Assembly (NCBI RefSeq): GCF_001434705.1
Contig: NZ_AZDJ01000003.1
Coordinates: forward strand, 169,009-233,008
DNA length: 64,000 nucleotides
Source of the DNA: Lacticaseibacillus nasuensis JCM 17158
Lineage (GTDB): Bacteria > Bacillota > Bacilli > Lactobacillales > Lactobacillaceae
Direction: 5' to 3'
Every line of letters starts with the position of its first letter. The stretch's first letter is position 1. Positions 18,075 through 27,920 of the stretch are shown here, in pieces. The notes under the pieces were generated by a model. That model ran no database searches and had not been told where the DNA came from. It was given only the letters and a program-made list of their open reading frames with translations. The position numbers and the translations under genes are program-made.

Positions 18075-20150
18075 TTAACGCGGATTTGGCAGCAGTTGCA
18101 GGCGGCTAGCTAACGTCCCACCGCTGGCCAGGGCGTCGTGGCTGATGCTGGTGCCTAGGTCAGCCCCATTGAATGTGCGGAGGCCGACGAACTGCATATG
18201 ATTATGGTTGTTGGCTGTTGTGATGGTCAGCGTCTTGTCGTTAGGCAGGTGAATGGTCACGGCATCGAAGAATGGGATGCCCAAGACATATTCACCAGAG
18301 CCCGGGGTGACCGGATAGAGGCCAAGGCTGGACCACAGGTACCAACTACTCATTGAGCCGTTGTCTTCATCACCGGGATACCCGGTGGGACCAGCGTTAA
18401 AGGCGGTGAGCAAGAGCTGCTTCACCGTCAGCTGGGTGCCAGCCGCGTCGCCTGCCACGGCAAACAAGTACGGCAAATGGAAACTGGGTTGATTTGAGAT
18501 TGCCAGTTGACCAAAGTCCAACGCAGCCATTTCACGCATTTCATGGATGACGCCGCGATACGTGCCGACATGGTAGGTGGACGGCTGGTTCACCAGCCGG
18601 TGGAGCTGTGCGGTGAACGCTGCCGAGCCGCCGGTGAGCTCGATTAAACCAGGCAGATCTTGATATACGGCGAAACTATTTTGCCATGCGCTGCCTTCGG
18701 TATAGCCGCTCCCCCAATCCAATGGATCGAAGTTAGGCGTGAACTCACCGTTACGCAGACGGGGATGCATGAGGCCAACGGCGGGGTCGAACAGCTTGCG
18801 GTAGTTTTGGCTGCGCGTAGCATACTTGGCTTGGGTGGCGGTGTCGTTCAGCGTGCCAGCCACGACGCTAATTAACCAGTCGCTGTAGGCATAATCGAGC
18901 GTCTTATTCACACTTTCGTCAATTTCGGCCGGGACGTAACCGAGCTTGAGGTAATCGGCTAGCCCTTCGCGGCCGTAGCGAACATCGTCGCTGACGGTTT
19001 CAGCCCCGTGGATCATGGCAGTTAAGAACTCCGGCATCAGTTCCGAGCCGATTTGTTTGACCGCCGCATCGGCGATGACCGCATCCACCATCGTGCCAGG
19101 CATCATGCCACGTTCATCAGGCGAGAGCCACCGAGGCAGAAAGCCGGTTTCGCGGTAGCTGTTGAGAAAGCCTTCGAGAAAATTATGGTATTCGGTTGGC
19201 AACAACAGACTATAAAACGGATAGGCGGTTTTATACGTGTCCCAAAAGCCATTGTTAGTGAAGAGTTTACCAGGCCGGACGGTCCGGCTGGTGGTGTCAT
19301 AATGCACCGTTTCGCCAGTTTCGGTAGTTTCGTAAAACTGCATTGGAAACAGTAAGGCGCGATAGAGGTTGTGGTAAAACGTCGCCACCCGCTGCGGATG
19401 GTGATCGGTGATCGCAATCAAGTCAAACTTAGCTTGCCATGCCGCCGCATCGGCTGCGCGCAATTCCTCGAAACTAGCAGGGAGGCGGTTGAGGTTAACG
19501 GCAGCTTGTGCCGCGCTGATGAATGACGTCGCAAACCAAACGGTCGCCTGGTTGGTGTTGAGCGCCACGTCCAGTTGGCCATCGACTAACCGAGCCGTGG
19601 CTGGCTCGGCAGTGTCTGGTAGGCGCAAGGTGCACCACATGGTGAAGTCGGGGTCGATGCAGGCGGAAAAATTTTGTAACGCTAACGTGAGGGTGTGGGT
19701 GGTGGTTTCGACGAGGGTAACGCGTTTTGGCATCGTCAGCCGCAATGTTAAGTGGTTGCTGGCCGTGAACCGTAACGCACCGCCGGTAGTGCTGTTAGTC
19801 GCCTCATAGGTCACGCCTTGCGTCTGCTCCACCAGCCGCAGGTAATCTGGTGCGAAAGTCGCTTCTTGTGGCCGGTAGTCGCCTTCAAAATTCGGCGCGA
19901 TGGCCTGCGTCAACGCCAGAAACTGGAGGTGCTGAAAGTCATTGATCCACGGACTGGGCTGATGGGTCAATCGAATGCCGGTGAACTGCGGCTCAGTGGG
20001 ATCAAACCACCAAGCGGTGTCTTCGTTGACGCTTTGCACGCTCAGGTAGTTCATTCCGAATGGCACTCCGGTGAGCGGTAACGTGTTGCCATGAGAGAAG
20101 CTCCCGGTGTTGGCGGTGCCGATGCGGGTGTCGATGTCAGAAGTCTGCAT
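18075..20150 (-). CDS. GH92 alpha-mannosidase
   Basis: A 691-residue GH92 enzyme, a calcium-dependent exo-alpha-mannosidase family that trims high-mannose N-glycans. Family hallmarks are the N-terminal IDTRIGT...SHGNTLPLTGVPFGM segment and the C-terminal GYPGDEDNGS (residues 590-599) followed by the SSWYLWSSLGLYPVTPGSGEY segment. There is no signal peptide, so it acts in the cytoplasm on imported oligosaccharides. It is downstream of the GntR/LacI regulator, overlapping its stop codon by 14 bp, and so shares its transcript. The linkage preference (alpha-1,2, 1,3 or 1,4) cannot be read from the sequence. Confidence 0.93.
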   Translation of the reverse strand: MQTSDIDTRIGTANTGSFSHGNTLPLTGVPFGMNYLSVQSVNEDTAWWFDPTEPQFTGIRLTHQPSPWINDFQHLQFLALTQAIAPNFEGDYRPQEATFAPDYLRLVEQTQGVTYEATNSTTGGALRFTASNHLTLRLTMPKRVTLVETTTHTLTLALQNFSACIDPDFTMWCTLRLPDTAEPATARLVDGQLDVALNTNQATVWFATSFISAAQAAVNLNRLPASFEELRAADAAAWQAKFDLIAITDHHPQRVATFYHNLYRALLFPMQFYETTETGETVHYDTTSRTVRPGKLFTNNGFWDTYKTAYPFYSLLLPTEYHNFLEGFLNSYRETGFLPRWLSPDERGMMPGTMVDAVIADAAVKQIGSELMPEFLTAMIHGAETVSDDVRYGREGLADYLKLGYVPAEIDESVNKTLDYAYSDWLISVVAGTLNDTATQAKYATRSQNYRKLFDPAVGLMHPRLRNGEFTPNFDPLDWGSGYTEGSAWQNSFAVYQDLPGLIELTGGSAAFTAQLHRLVNQPSTYHVGTYRGVIHEMREMAALDFGQLAISNQPSFHLPYLFAVAGDAAGTQLTVKQLLLTAFNAGPTGYPGDEDNGSMSSWYLWSSLGLYPVTPGSGEYVLGIPFFDAVTIHLPNDKTLTITTANNHNHMQFVGLRTFNGADLGTSISHDALASGGTLASRLQLLPNPR

Positions 20151-21201
20151 TAGATTCTCCTTTGGGTTTAGTTGATTGACGCGCGACGAGTTTGACCGGC
20201 ACGGTAACCGGCTGGTTGAAGAGCTTGGTAGGGTTGTTGATTTGGCTGAGCAAAGCGGTGACGGCCTCGGTGCCCATGGCAGGGAAGTCCTGCACGATAG
20301 TGGTCAGCGGTGGTGTGTTCTGAGCGGCCGCTGGCAGGTCATCGAAGCCGATAACCGACAGCTTTGCGGCAAACGGGGCGTCGATGCGTTGCAGACCGTG
20401 CATCAACTTGAGCGCCTCTAAATCGTTTTCTGCGATAATGCCGGTGATGTGGTGTGCCTGGAGAAAATCACGAATCTGCTCGGCGGGCGCCCCATACAGG
20501 GCTTGGGCCCAGTGCAAGGGTTCCGCCGAGGGCGCCAAGCCCCGATAGGCGTTGAGATATCCGAAGAAGCGATCGCTAACGGTATCGGTGTAGGATTCCC
20601 AAAATGGATGCCCCGGGTAAAAGGCGATGCGCCGGTGCCCTAACTGTTGCAGGTGATGCAGGGCCAAGGCACCACCTTCCGCGTTATCACTGATGATGCT
20701 CGGTACGGCCAACGCCCCAGGCCGCTTGTCGAGTAACACCAATGGCAAGCCGTTTTCGAAAATTGCAATCAGGTGCGGTAACTCGACGCCGAGCTGTTCC
20801 GGGTAGTAAATCACACCAGCATACTGCTCGCGTAAGTCGGCCGGGGACAGCTTAGCGAATGTTGGATTCGTGATAGTGGTTAATTGCCAAGTGGTGCCGC
20901 GCAGGGTCTGGGTAATGCCGCTTTGGTAATCCCCAAATTGCCGCGGGTCGGTAAAGGGAAGCACCAGCAACAAGTCTCGCGATGCCGTGCTGGTATGCGG
21001 CTTGACAAATGTGCCCTTGCCTTGGACCCGATAGACTAAGTCAGCAGCGACCAACTCGTTGAGGGCGCGTTTGGTGGTGATGCGACTGAGCCGATACCGA
21101 ATAGCTAAGGCGTTTTCGCTGGGGAGCCGCTGGTTAGGCGCGTACTCGCCGCGCAAAATCGCCATTTTGAGACGATTAAAGAGATCTTGATACTTCGCCA
21201 T
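20137..21201 (-). CDS. GntR/LacI-type repressor (AraR-like)
   Basis: A 354-residue hybrid regulator: a GntR winged helix at residues 1-70 (NRLKMAILRGEYAPNQRLPSE...) and a LacI/periplasmic-binding-like effector domain from about 75 to 345. AraR of Bacillus has the same plan. The start is set at the ATG at 21201, preceded by GTGAGGTAGAC; upstream in-frame codons extend into the divergent promoter. It is transcribed with the GH92 gene and divergently from the GH125 gene, so it most likely represses both directions and is relieved by a mannose-containing product. That role is inferred. Confidence 0.88.
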   Translation of the reverse strand: MAKYQDLFNRLKMAILRGEYAPNQRLPSENALAIRYRLSRITTKRALNELVAADLVYRVQGKGTFVKPHTSTASRDLLLVLPFTDPRQFGDYQSGITQTLRGTTWQLTTITNPTFAKLSPADLREQYAGVIYYPEQLGVELPHLIAIFENGLPLVLLDKRPGALAVPSIISDNAEGGALALHHLQQLGHRRIAFYPGHPFWESYTDTVSDRFFGYLNAYRGLAPSAEPLHWAQALYGAPAEQIRDFLQAHHITGIIAENDLEALKLMHGLQRIDAPFAAKLSVIGFDDLPAAAQNTPPLTTIVQDFPAMGTEAVTALLSQINNPTKLFNQPVTVPVKLVARQSTKPKGESNADF

Positions 21202-21247
21202 GTCTACCTCACTTGATATAGTCTGGCCAACAACTTTCGCCAGAAAA

Positions 21248-21261
21248 TGTAATCGCTTGCC
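21248..21261. promoter_or_regulatory. cre-like CcpA site
   Basis: TGTAATCGCTTGCC matches the cre consensus TGWAANCGNTNWCA with two mismatches. It sits between the divergent regulator and GH125 starts, so CcpA binding could repress the GH92 side and act upstream of the GH125 promoter. Confidence 0.45.
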
Positions 21262-21281
21262 TGTTATTCTAGCCGGGTGCA

Positions 21282-21310
21282 TGGTATATTTCAAGCGTAA
21301 AAATATACCA
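21282..21310. promoter_or_regulatory. Dyad operator with two facing -10 boxes
   Basis: TGGTATATT (21282-21290) and AATATACCA (21302-21310) form an inverted repeat with 11 bp between the arms. Each arm, read outward-in on its own strand, is an extended -10 box (TGG TATATT), one aimed at GH125 and one at the regulator/GH92. A repressor bound to the dyad would shut both promoters together; the GntR/LacI gene next to it is the natural candidate. Confidence 0.55.
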
Positions 21311-21325
21311 AGCGAGGTAATGACA

Positions 21326-22609
21326 ATGAGCGGCTTTATGACCCAAGGCGCAACAAAGTTTATTTCACAGGTACAGGCCCTGTGTGGTCCGGAACATCGG
21401 GAGTGGGGCGAAATCTTCGCTGCGACGTACGCCGATACGCTGCAAAATGCGTTGGTTGCGGATGGGGCGGAACGGATTTTCGTTCTGACGGGCGACATTC
21501 CAGCGATGTGGCAACGGGATTCGACGGCGCAGATGCGGCCTTACCTGGTGCCAGCACAAACGGATCCTGAGTTGGCCGACGTCATCGAAAAGGTCATCAA
21601 TCGCCAAATGTTCAACATGGCGCTTGACCCTTATGCCAACGCCTTCAACCAGGCTGCCAATGGGGCCGGCTGGCAAACCGACGATACCGAAATGGGACCG
21701 TGGATCTGGGAGCGGAAATACGAGCTTGACTCGTTGTGTTACCCAGCCCAACTGGCTTATCTATTTTGGAAGAACACTGGCCGGACGAGCCACTTCAACG
21801 CCCAATTCGAAAAGGCCATTGCTGCGATGGTGAAGGTGATTCGTCAAGAACAAGACCATGCCCATTCGCCTTACCATTTTCATCGGGGTGAAGAGCGTCC
21901 CGAAGACACTTTGATCGAGGGGGTCGGCCGGCCAGTCGTTCAGACGGGCTTGTCTTGGAACGGTTTTCGGCCGAGCGACGACGCGTGCGTCTATGGCTAT
22001 TTGATTCCATCGAATCTGTTCGCCGTTGAGGTACTGCGGCACCTGGCCGAGATTTACGAGACGGTCTTGCACAAGCCAGCAGAGGCGCACGAATTTGTTG
22101 CGCTGGCGGATGAAATCGCCACGGCGGTCCGCCAATACGGCATGACCAAAAACGCGGCAGGCGAGGCAATCTACGCCTATGAAGTCGATGGTGGGAGCAA
22201 CCAGCTGTTGATGGACGACGCCAATGTCCCGAACCTGTTGAGTCTGCCGTATCTTGGTGCGGTGGCTGCTGATGACCCGACCTACCAGGCGACGCGTCGG
22301 ACGATCTTGTCACCTGAGAATCCTTATTACTATGCGGGTAGCTTCGGGGCGGGGTTGGGCTCACCGCACACCCCCGCGCACTGCATCTGGCCAATTGCCT
22401 TGGCAGTGCAAGGATTGACGCAATCAGATCGAACGGAAAAGGCGCGGTTGCTGGATTTGTTGGCCAACACAACGGCGGGTACGCAGCGCATGCACGAGAG
22501 CTTTAACGTTGAAGACCCGAGCCAGTTTACCCGTGAATGGTTCAGCTGGGCCAACATGATGTTTTGTGAGTTAGTGATGGATTACTTTGATCTGCGCGTA
22601 ATCCAGTAG
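21326..22609 (+). CDS. GH125 exo-alpha-1,6-mannosidase
   Basis: A 427-residue GH125 enzyme, the size of the pneumococcal homologue. GH125 removes alpha-1,6-linked mannose from N-glycan cores with inversion. The family motif GDIPAMWQRDSTAQ is at residues 56-69, followed by the expected substrate-binding segment NGAGWQTDDTEMG (about 113) and a C-terminal PSQFTREWFSWANM. There is no signal peptide. The start is the ATG at 21326, 8 bases from GAGG; the in-frame ATG at 21320 is too close to the ribosome site. First gene of a run to GH38 and GH20. Confidence 0.93.
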   Translation: MSGFMTQGATKFISQVQALCGPEHREWGEIFAATYADTLQNALVADGAERIFVLTGDIPAMWQRDSTAQMRPYLVPAQTDPELADVIEKVINRQMFNMALDPYANAFNQAANGAGWQTDDTEMGPWIWERKYELDSLCYPAQLAYLFWKNTGRTSHFNAQFEKAIAAMVKVIRQEQDHAHSPYHFHRGEERPEDTLIEGVGRPVVQTGLSWNGFRPSDDACVYGYLIPSNLFAVEVLRHLAEIYETVLHKPAEAHEFVALADEIATAVRQYGMTKNAAGEAIYAYEVDGGSNQLLMDDANVPNLLSLPYLGAVAADDPTYQATRRTILSPENPYYYAGSFGAGLGSPHTPAHCIWPIALAVQGLTQSDRTEKARLLDLLANTTAGTQRMHESFNVEDPSQFTREWFSWANMMFCELVMDYFDLRVIQ

Positions 22610-22621
22610 GAGGAAGCAAAA

Positions 22622-25294
22622 TTGGCAAAGAAAAAAGTCTTTATCATTTCTCATAGTCACTGGGACCGCGAGTGGTACATGGCGTACGAAAAGCACCACA
22701 TGCGCCTGATTACCTTGATGGATGACCTGTTTCACCTGTTTGAAACGGATCCCAAGTTTGACAGTTTCCACCTTGATGGTCAAACCATCATCCTCGACGA
22801 CTACCTAGCGGTGCGGCCGGAGAAGCGCGATGAACTAGCGCATTGGATCAAGGCAGGCAAGCTGCGAATCGGTCCGTTTTACATCTTGCAGGATGATTTT
22901 CTCATCAGCGGCGAAGCCAATACCCGGAACACCTTGTACGGACTCAAGGCGAGTCACCAGTGGGGGTCGCCAGTGCCGCTGGGCTACTTCCCCGATACCT
23001 TCGGCAACATGGGGCAAACGGCCCAGATGATGAAACTGGCACACCTTGATACAGCCGCTTGGGGGCGCGGGGTCACGCCAACTGGGTTCAACAACCAAAC
23101 TAGTCGAGGCAAGTTCGATTCCACCTATTCGGAAATGTGGTGGGAGGGCCCAGATGGCAGCAAAATCCTCGGTATTTTATTCGCCAATTGGTACTCCAAC
23201 GGCAACGAGATTCCGGCCGAGCCCGAGGCTGCTAAGGCATACTGGACCAAACACCTCGCCGACGCTGAGCGATACGCGGCGACGGATAATTTGTTGTTCA
23301 TGAACGGCGTCGACCACCAGCCAGTACAACAAAACTTGACGCAGGCCATCGAATTGGCCAATCAGCTGTTCCCGGATTATGAATTCATTCACTCGAACTT
23401 CCCAGCCTACATCAAGGCGTTGAAGGCTGATTTGCCAGCTGATTTGTCAACGATTCACGGCGAGTTAACGAGCCAGGCCACAGATGGTTGGTACACGCTG
23501 GCCAATACCGCATCGAGCCGGATCTACCTGAAGCAACAAAATGTGCGTACGGAACGCTTATTAGAAAACGAGGCGGAACCGCTACTCGCACTGTCGGGTA
23601 CTTGGACTCCAACGAACCAAGACCGCCTGGATTATGCCTGGCGGACCTTGCTTCAAAATAATCCTCATGACAGTATTTGCGGCTGCTCCGTGGATCCGGT
23701 GCACCGCGGGATGATGGCCCGTTTTGAAAATGCACAAGCCGTGGGCGAATCCGTTCGCGATACGGCGTTGGCCGCGTTCGTCGGCCAAATCGATACGAGC
23801 GCTTGCCCCGCTGGTAGCAAACCGTTCGTGCTGTTGAATACCACCGGTGCGACGAAGCAAGAACCTGTTACCGTGCGGGTTGAATACGCCCGCGCGCCAT
23901 TCAGTGAAGGCAAGCCAGATGCCCAATACGCCAAGTTGGAGGCCTTGCGCAAGGCTCTGCCGACGTTAGCAGTGGTTGACAGCGATGGGCACGCAATCCC
24001 TAGCCGGATTGCCCATAGCGAAGTTCGCTTTGGTTACGATTTGCCGGACCACGCGTTTCGGGTGCCGTATATGGCACTGTATCTCGATGTCGAAATTGCG
24101 CCGCAGCTGCCAGCATTTTCTTGGGCAACGTATGCCTTGGTTGCTGGGACGCCGACGAGCGTGCCTGCGCCAGATGATGTGCCCGTGTTGGAAAATGACC
24201 GGTTACGGGTAAGCCTGGCCGGTAACGGTGAGCTGACCGTCACCGATCGGCAAACCGGTGCCGTATTGCCACATGCGTTAACCTTTGAGGATACCGGCGA
24301 TATCGGGAATGAATACGTCTACCGGCAATCCGCTGACCAGCAGACAGTGTTGTCGACCGGCGCGCCGATTAGTGACTTGCGGCGGGAGCACCATATTGGT
24401 GGCACGACGTTGCGTTACACGCAAACCCTGATGGTGCCGGTAAGCGCTGATGCGCAGTTAGCGCACGAGCAACGCGCGGTGATTGATATGACGGTACGAA
24501 CGGCAGGGCGGAGCAAAACGCTGGTGCCACTGGCGTTGCACGTGACCTTAACGTTGCCAACTGTGGGGAACCGGTTGGCCGTCAGCGTCACCGGGAATAA
24601 TCAGGCCAAGGATCACCGGATTCGGGCCTTAATTGATACGGGCATTACCGCTGCTGAGAATCGTGCGGAATCGATTTATGAAGTGGTGACGCGGGACAAC
24701 ACCGTGCCAAAGACGTGGCAAAATCCAACCCACCCAGAGCATCAACAGGCCTTTGTCGAATTGGCTGACGCCAAGCACAGTGTGGTTGTGGGCAATTATG
24801 CGCTGCATGAGTATGAAGTGATGCAAGGCACTGGAACAATTGGCATTACCTTGTTGCGGTGCATCGGTGAAATGGGGGATTGGGGCTACTTCCCAACTCC
24901 TGAGGCGCAGTGCCTCGGTGAGTTCCACGCCGAATTCAGCCTCGCGTTGACCGATGGCTCCGATGCCGAACGGCTGGCCGCTTATCAAGCAGACCGGGCC
25001 GCCCAAGTGCCCGTGTTAACCGCCGATACCGGCAGGCATACAGGAACTAAGGCCGCCACAGCGACTTACCTCACCGTCGACAATCCGGCCTTCACCGTGA
25101 CGGCGACATATCACGCGCCGGCCAGCGACACCTTACTCGTGCGCGGCTACAACTTGACCGGGCAGGCTCAGCCCGTGACTGTGACGGTGCCTGGCAAGTC
25201 GGCCACATTGGTTGATTTTACGGAAGAGGCGCTACCACAAGCGGCAACGACTGCGCTGCGGCCGGCTGAAATTCGGACATATGCATTCAAGTAA
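22622..25294 (+). CDS. GH38 alpha-mannosidase (first copy)
   Basis: An 890-residue GH38 enzyme, a retaining zinc-dependent alpha-mannosidase. The metal motif SHSHWDREW holds His13 and Asp15, and the likely nucleophile is Asp125 in FPDTFGNMG. The length and lack of a signal peptide fit the cytoplasmic streptococcal type that removes alpha-1,3-linked mannose. It begins with TTG, 8 bases after AGGAGG, 12 bp after the GH125 stop. A second, unlike GH38 lies 6 kb downstream (31556); the two share little beyond the family motifs, so they probably differ in linkage preference. Confidence 0.94.
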   Translation: MAKKKVFIISHSHWDREWYMAYEKHHMRLITLMDDLFHLFETDPKFDSFHLDGQTIILDDYLAVRPEKRDELAHWIKAGKLRIGPFYILQDDFLISGEANTRNTLYGLKASHQWGSPVPLGYFPDTFGNMGQTAQMMKLAHLDTAAWGRGVTPTGFNNQTSRGKFDSTYSEMWWEGPDGSKILGILFANWYSNGNEIPAEPEAAKAYWTKHLADAERYAATDNLLFMNGVDHQPVQQNLTQAIELANQLFPDYEFIHSNFPAYIKALKADLPADLSTIHGELTSQATDGWYTLANTASSRIYLKQQNVRTERLLENEAEPLLALSGTWTPTNQDRLDYAWRTLLQNNPHDSICGCSVDPVHRGMMARFENAQAVGESVRDTALAAFVGQIDTSACPAGSKPFVLLNTTGATKQEPVTVRVEYARAPFSEGKPDAQYAKLEALRKALPTLAVVDSDGHAIPSRIAHSEVRFGYDLPDHAFRVPYMALYLDVEIAPQLPAFSWATYALVAGTPTSVPAPDDVPVLENDRLRVSLAGNGELTVTDRQTGAVLPHALTFEDTGDIGNEYVYRQSADQQTVLSTGAPISDLRREHHIGGTTLRYTQTLMVPVSADAQLAHEQRAVIDMTVRTAGRSKTLVPLALHVTLTLPTVGNRLAVSVTGNNQAKDHRIRALIDTGITAAENRAESIYEVVTRDNTVPKTWQNPTHPEHQQAFVELADAKHSVVVGNYALHEYEVMQGTGTIGITLLRCIGEMGDWGYFPTPEAQCLGEFHAEFSLALTDGSDAERLAAYQADRAAQVPVLTADTGRHTGTKAATATYLTVDNPAFTVTATYHAPASDTLLVRGYNLTGQAQPVTVTVPGKSATLVDFTEEALPQAATTALRPAEIRTYAFK

Positions 25295-25306
25295 AGGAGT
25301 TTAAAC

Positions 25307-27157
25307 ATGGCAGTTGAATGGCAGGGGATTCCTGCAAAGTATCAATTCGCCGTTCAGCAACTGGCGAATCAACACGGTGAACAAGCCGTCACGGCGACGG
25401 TCACCGTCACCGAAGGGCCAGCCGGGTTGACCCTAAAGCGGGCCGGCGATACCGGCACCATTGCGTATCACACCCCGGCGGATTTGATGCGCGGCGTCAC
25501 GCTGTGGTTGGGGCACGCCCAACATGAAACGGCGTTCTCGGTGGCAGAGCAAACGAGTTTCGATTCGGTGGCAGTGATGCTGGATGTGGCCCGAAATGGG
25601 GTACCGACCGTGACCAACCTGAAGGCGTTCATCGAGCGGACGGCCAGCCTGGGGTACACCGAGGTGTGGCTTTATCTTGAAGATGTCTTTGAGGTTCCCG
25701 GCGAACCATACTTCGGCTTAGGCCGTGGCCGATTCTCGCAAGCGCAACTGCATGATCTGGCGGTGTACGCCGATCGTTTCGGCGTCACCTTGGTACCGGC
25801 CATTCAAACGCTGGCCCACCTGCAGAACTTGTTGCGGTGGCAGGCATTTGACAATGTGAAGGACGCCGATGACGTGCTGTATGCGGGTAAAACGGAGACA
25901 CGCGCATTTTTGAAGCGCATGTTGACGGCCGCCAGCGCCCCATTTTTGACCAAGAAGATTCACATCGGGATGGATGAGGCCTATAACCTCGGTCGCGGTA
26001 AGCGCCTCGATGATGGCTACGTTGACCAGCAGCAACTGATTCAAGATCACCTGAAAATGGTGGTCGAGCTGACGCAGGAGCTGGGACTGACGCCGTATAT
26101 GTGGAGTGATATGTGGTTTACCATTGCCAGTCCAACGCACACGATGTATGACGAGTCCGTACACTTCACCCCCGAGTTCGTGGCGAGTCTGCCACACGTT
26201 GGGCAAGTCTTTTGGGACTATTACCACGACGAACCAGAAATCTACAAGGTGCGGCTGAAGCAACATAAAGAGCTTAAGCAGTCGCTTGTATGGGCCGGAG
26301 GGGTTTGGACCTGGGCCGGATTAGCGCCGGACCAAAGCAAGATGTTGGCCAGCATCAAGGCCGGGATGACCGGCGCCAAGGCAGAAGGAATCAAGGAAGT
26401 CGTTGCGACGATGTGGTTCGACGATGGCGCGGAGACGCCGCTGTCTGCCAGCTGGCTGGGGCTGCAGGACTTCATCGAGTACCAGTACCACGACACGGTC
26501 AGCCCGACTGAATTGGCCGATGCCTTTTCCTTGATGCAAGGCGAAGACGCAGCAAGTTACCTCTTGCTCGATGACTTTGATAACTTGCGGCCTGGCACCG
26601 TCAATACGGATGCCGACAACCCGAGCAAGCTGGTGTTGTACGAAGACCTACTGTTGCAGCGTTACCGGCAAAACCTGGCGCCAGAGCACTTGGCCGAGCA
26701 TTATGAGGCGTTGGCGACCAAGCTGACGCAGGTCACGGTGAGTGCTAATTCTGCGCAAACGTTCAAGTTTTATCAGCAGTTAGCTAGGACGTTGGCAGCG
26801 AAGGTGAAAGCCCTTGATGCGTTGGCGGCCTTGATGCCACAAGCCCGGGCAAACACTGGTGTCGCGGTGGCAGCACTGACGACCTTAAAGGCAGAACTAC
26901 AGCGGCTAATCACGGAATTTCGTGCGTTGTGGCATGCCGAACGGCGCGGTGAAGGGTATGAAGTGCTCGACATTCGCCTCGGTGGGCTGGTTGCCCGCGT
27001 TGACACCGTTTTATGGCGGCTAGATCGGTTTGCCGCCGGTGCCGATGAGTTAGCTGAGTTATTCGAGGTCAAGCTACCGATGGACAAGTGGACCAATGGC
27101 CCTGTCGGTCATGGTTTGTACAAACAGATCGTGAGCCCGAGTGACGTCTTGCATTGA
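25307..27157 (+). CDS. GH20 beta-N-acetylhexosaminidase
   Basis: A 616-residue GH20 enzyme similar in size and layout to pneumococcal GH20C, a cytoplasmic exo-enzyme acting on GlcNAc and GalNAc. The catalytic Asp-Glu pair is D223-E224 in HIGMDEAY, and further active-site aromatics lie in YMWSDMWF and VWTWAG. There is no signal peptide. AAAGGAG precedes the ATG at 25307, 12 bp after the GH38 stop. In this operon it would remove beta-linked GlcNAc, for example from the chitobiose core or antennae, after mannose trimming. Confidence 0.9.
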   Translation: MAVEWQGIPAKYQFAVQQLANQHGEQAVTATVTVTEGPAGLTLKRAGDTGTIAYHTPADLMRGVTLWLGHAQHETAFSVAEQTSFDSVAVMLDVARNGVPTVTNLKAFIERTASLGYTEVWLYLEDVFEVPGEPYFGLGRGRFSQAQLHDLAVYADRFGVTLVPAIQTLAHLQNLLRWQAFDNVKDADDVLYAGKTETRAFLKRMLTAASAPFLTKKIHIGMDEAYNLGRGKRLDDGYVDQQQLIQDHLKMVVELTQELGLTPYMWSDMWFTIASPTHTMYDESVHFTPEFVASLPHVGQVFWDYYHDEPEIYKVRLKQHKELKQSLVWAGGVWTWAGLAPDQSKMLASIKAGMTGAKAEGIKEVVATMWFDDGAETPLSASWLGLQDFIEYQYHDTVSPTELADAFSLMQGEDAASYLLLDDFDNLRPGTVNTDADNPSKLVLYEDLLLQRYRQNLAPEHLAEHYEALATKLTQVTVSANSAQTFKFYQQLARTLAAKVKALDALAALMPQARANTGVAVAALTTLKAELQRLITEFRALWHAERRGEGYEVLDIRLGGLVARVDTVLWRLDRFAAGADELAELFEVKLPMDKWTNGPVGHGLYKQIVSPSDVLH

Positions 27158-27215
27158 TGTGCTACACTGAGGCAAGGCCCGGAGCTATTCCGGAATTTTG
27201 AGGTAGAGGTGGATC

Positions 27216-27824
27216 ATGCTCGGACAGGCGACCCAAAATGTGTTTACAAAAGTGTATGTGATGTTGATTCTGAGTTTTTACTTCTGGATACTGACGGTTG
27301 CCGGCCTTGTGATTGCAGGCGTTGGCCCCGCAATGCGGACCGTGGCAGAGATTTATGACCACCATGGCTGGCAGTATCGGGAATACCACTGGCATGAGAG
27401 CTGGCAAACCTTTAAGCAAGTGTTCAAGGCGGCAAACATGCAGTGGTGGGGCTTTGCCATTGTCGGGGCAATTCTGAGTGAAAGCTTATATCTCGCCTTA
27501 CAGTTTAAGGTCGGGTGGATGTTGTTCATCATCTTCATCCTAATTTTTGCCTTGCTGCTTTGCTTGGCGCTGGGCATGTTCACGATAGTGCTGCAAAGCC
27601 ACTACGACGTCACGTTTAAGGTGGCGCTGCGGCTGGCGGTCAGTCAGTTCTTCTCGAGCTTTCCCCGGCTATTGCTGTTCTTAGGTGGGTTGCTCATGAT
27701 TGTTGTCTTCACGATCAAGTGGCCAGGATTGATTCTGTTTATGACCATACCAGCCCTGGTGTTGTGGACATTTTATATTTCGGCAAAGTGGTTTACCTTT
27801 GTCGATGCGCACTTAGCTGAATAA
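27216..27824 (+). CDS. YesL-like DUF624 membrane protein
   Basis: A 202-residue protein with about five membrane helices (the first at 12-35, with further ones at 75-100, 105-130, 148-170 and 173-195). DUF624/YesL proteins are found next to oligosaccharide ABC importers and YesMN systems in Firmicutes; their function is unknown. It follows GH20 after 58 bp and is closed by a terminator before the importer genes, so it is probably the last gene of the GH125-GH38-GH20 transcript. Confidence 0.85.
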   Translation: MLGQATQNVFTKVYVMLILSFYFWILTVAGLVIAGVGPAMRTVAEIYDHHGWQYREYHWHESWQTFKQVFKAANMQWWGFAIVGAILSESLYLALQFKVGWMLFIIFILIFALLLCLALGMFTIVLQSHYDVTFKVALRLAVSQFFSSFPRLLLFLGGLLMIVVFTIKWPGLILFMTIPALVLWTFYISAKWFTFVDAHLAE

Positions 27825-27833
27825 CATCAACAA

Positions 27834-27861
27834 GCGTCGAGGCAGTTGTCTCGGCGTTTTT
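27834..27861 (+). terminator. Terminator after the YesL-like gene
   Basis: Stem CGTCGAG / CTCGGCG (27835-27841 with 27850-27856, one G-T pair), then TTTTTG. Confidence 0.75.
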
Positions 27862-27920
27862 GTGTTGGCTTATATCACACCACTCCTTTAATTTGTCACC
27901 GAATAACTTAAATTTGTAGA

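Noticed and set aside
27179..27200. A terminator between GH20 and the YesL-like gene
   Set aside because: The stem CCGGA/TCCGG is only 5 bp and the T-run is short.
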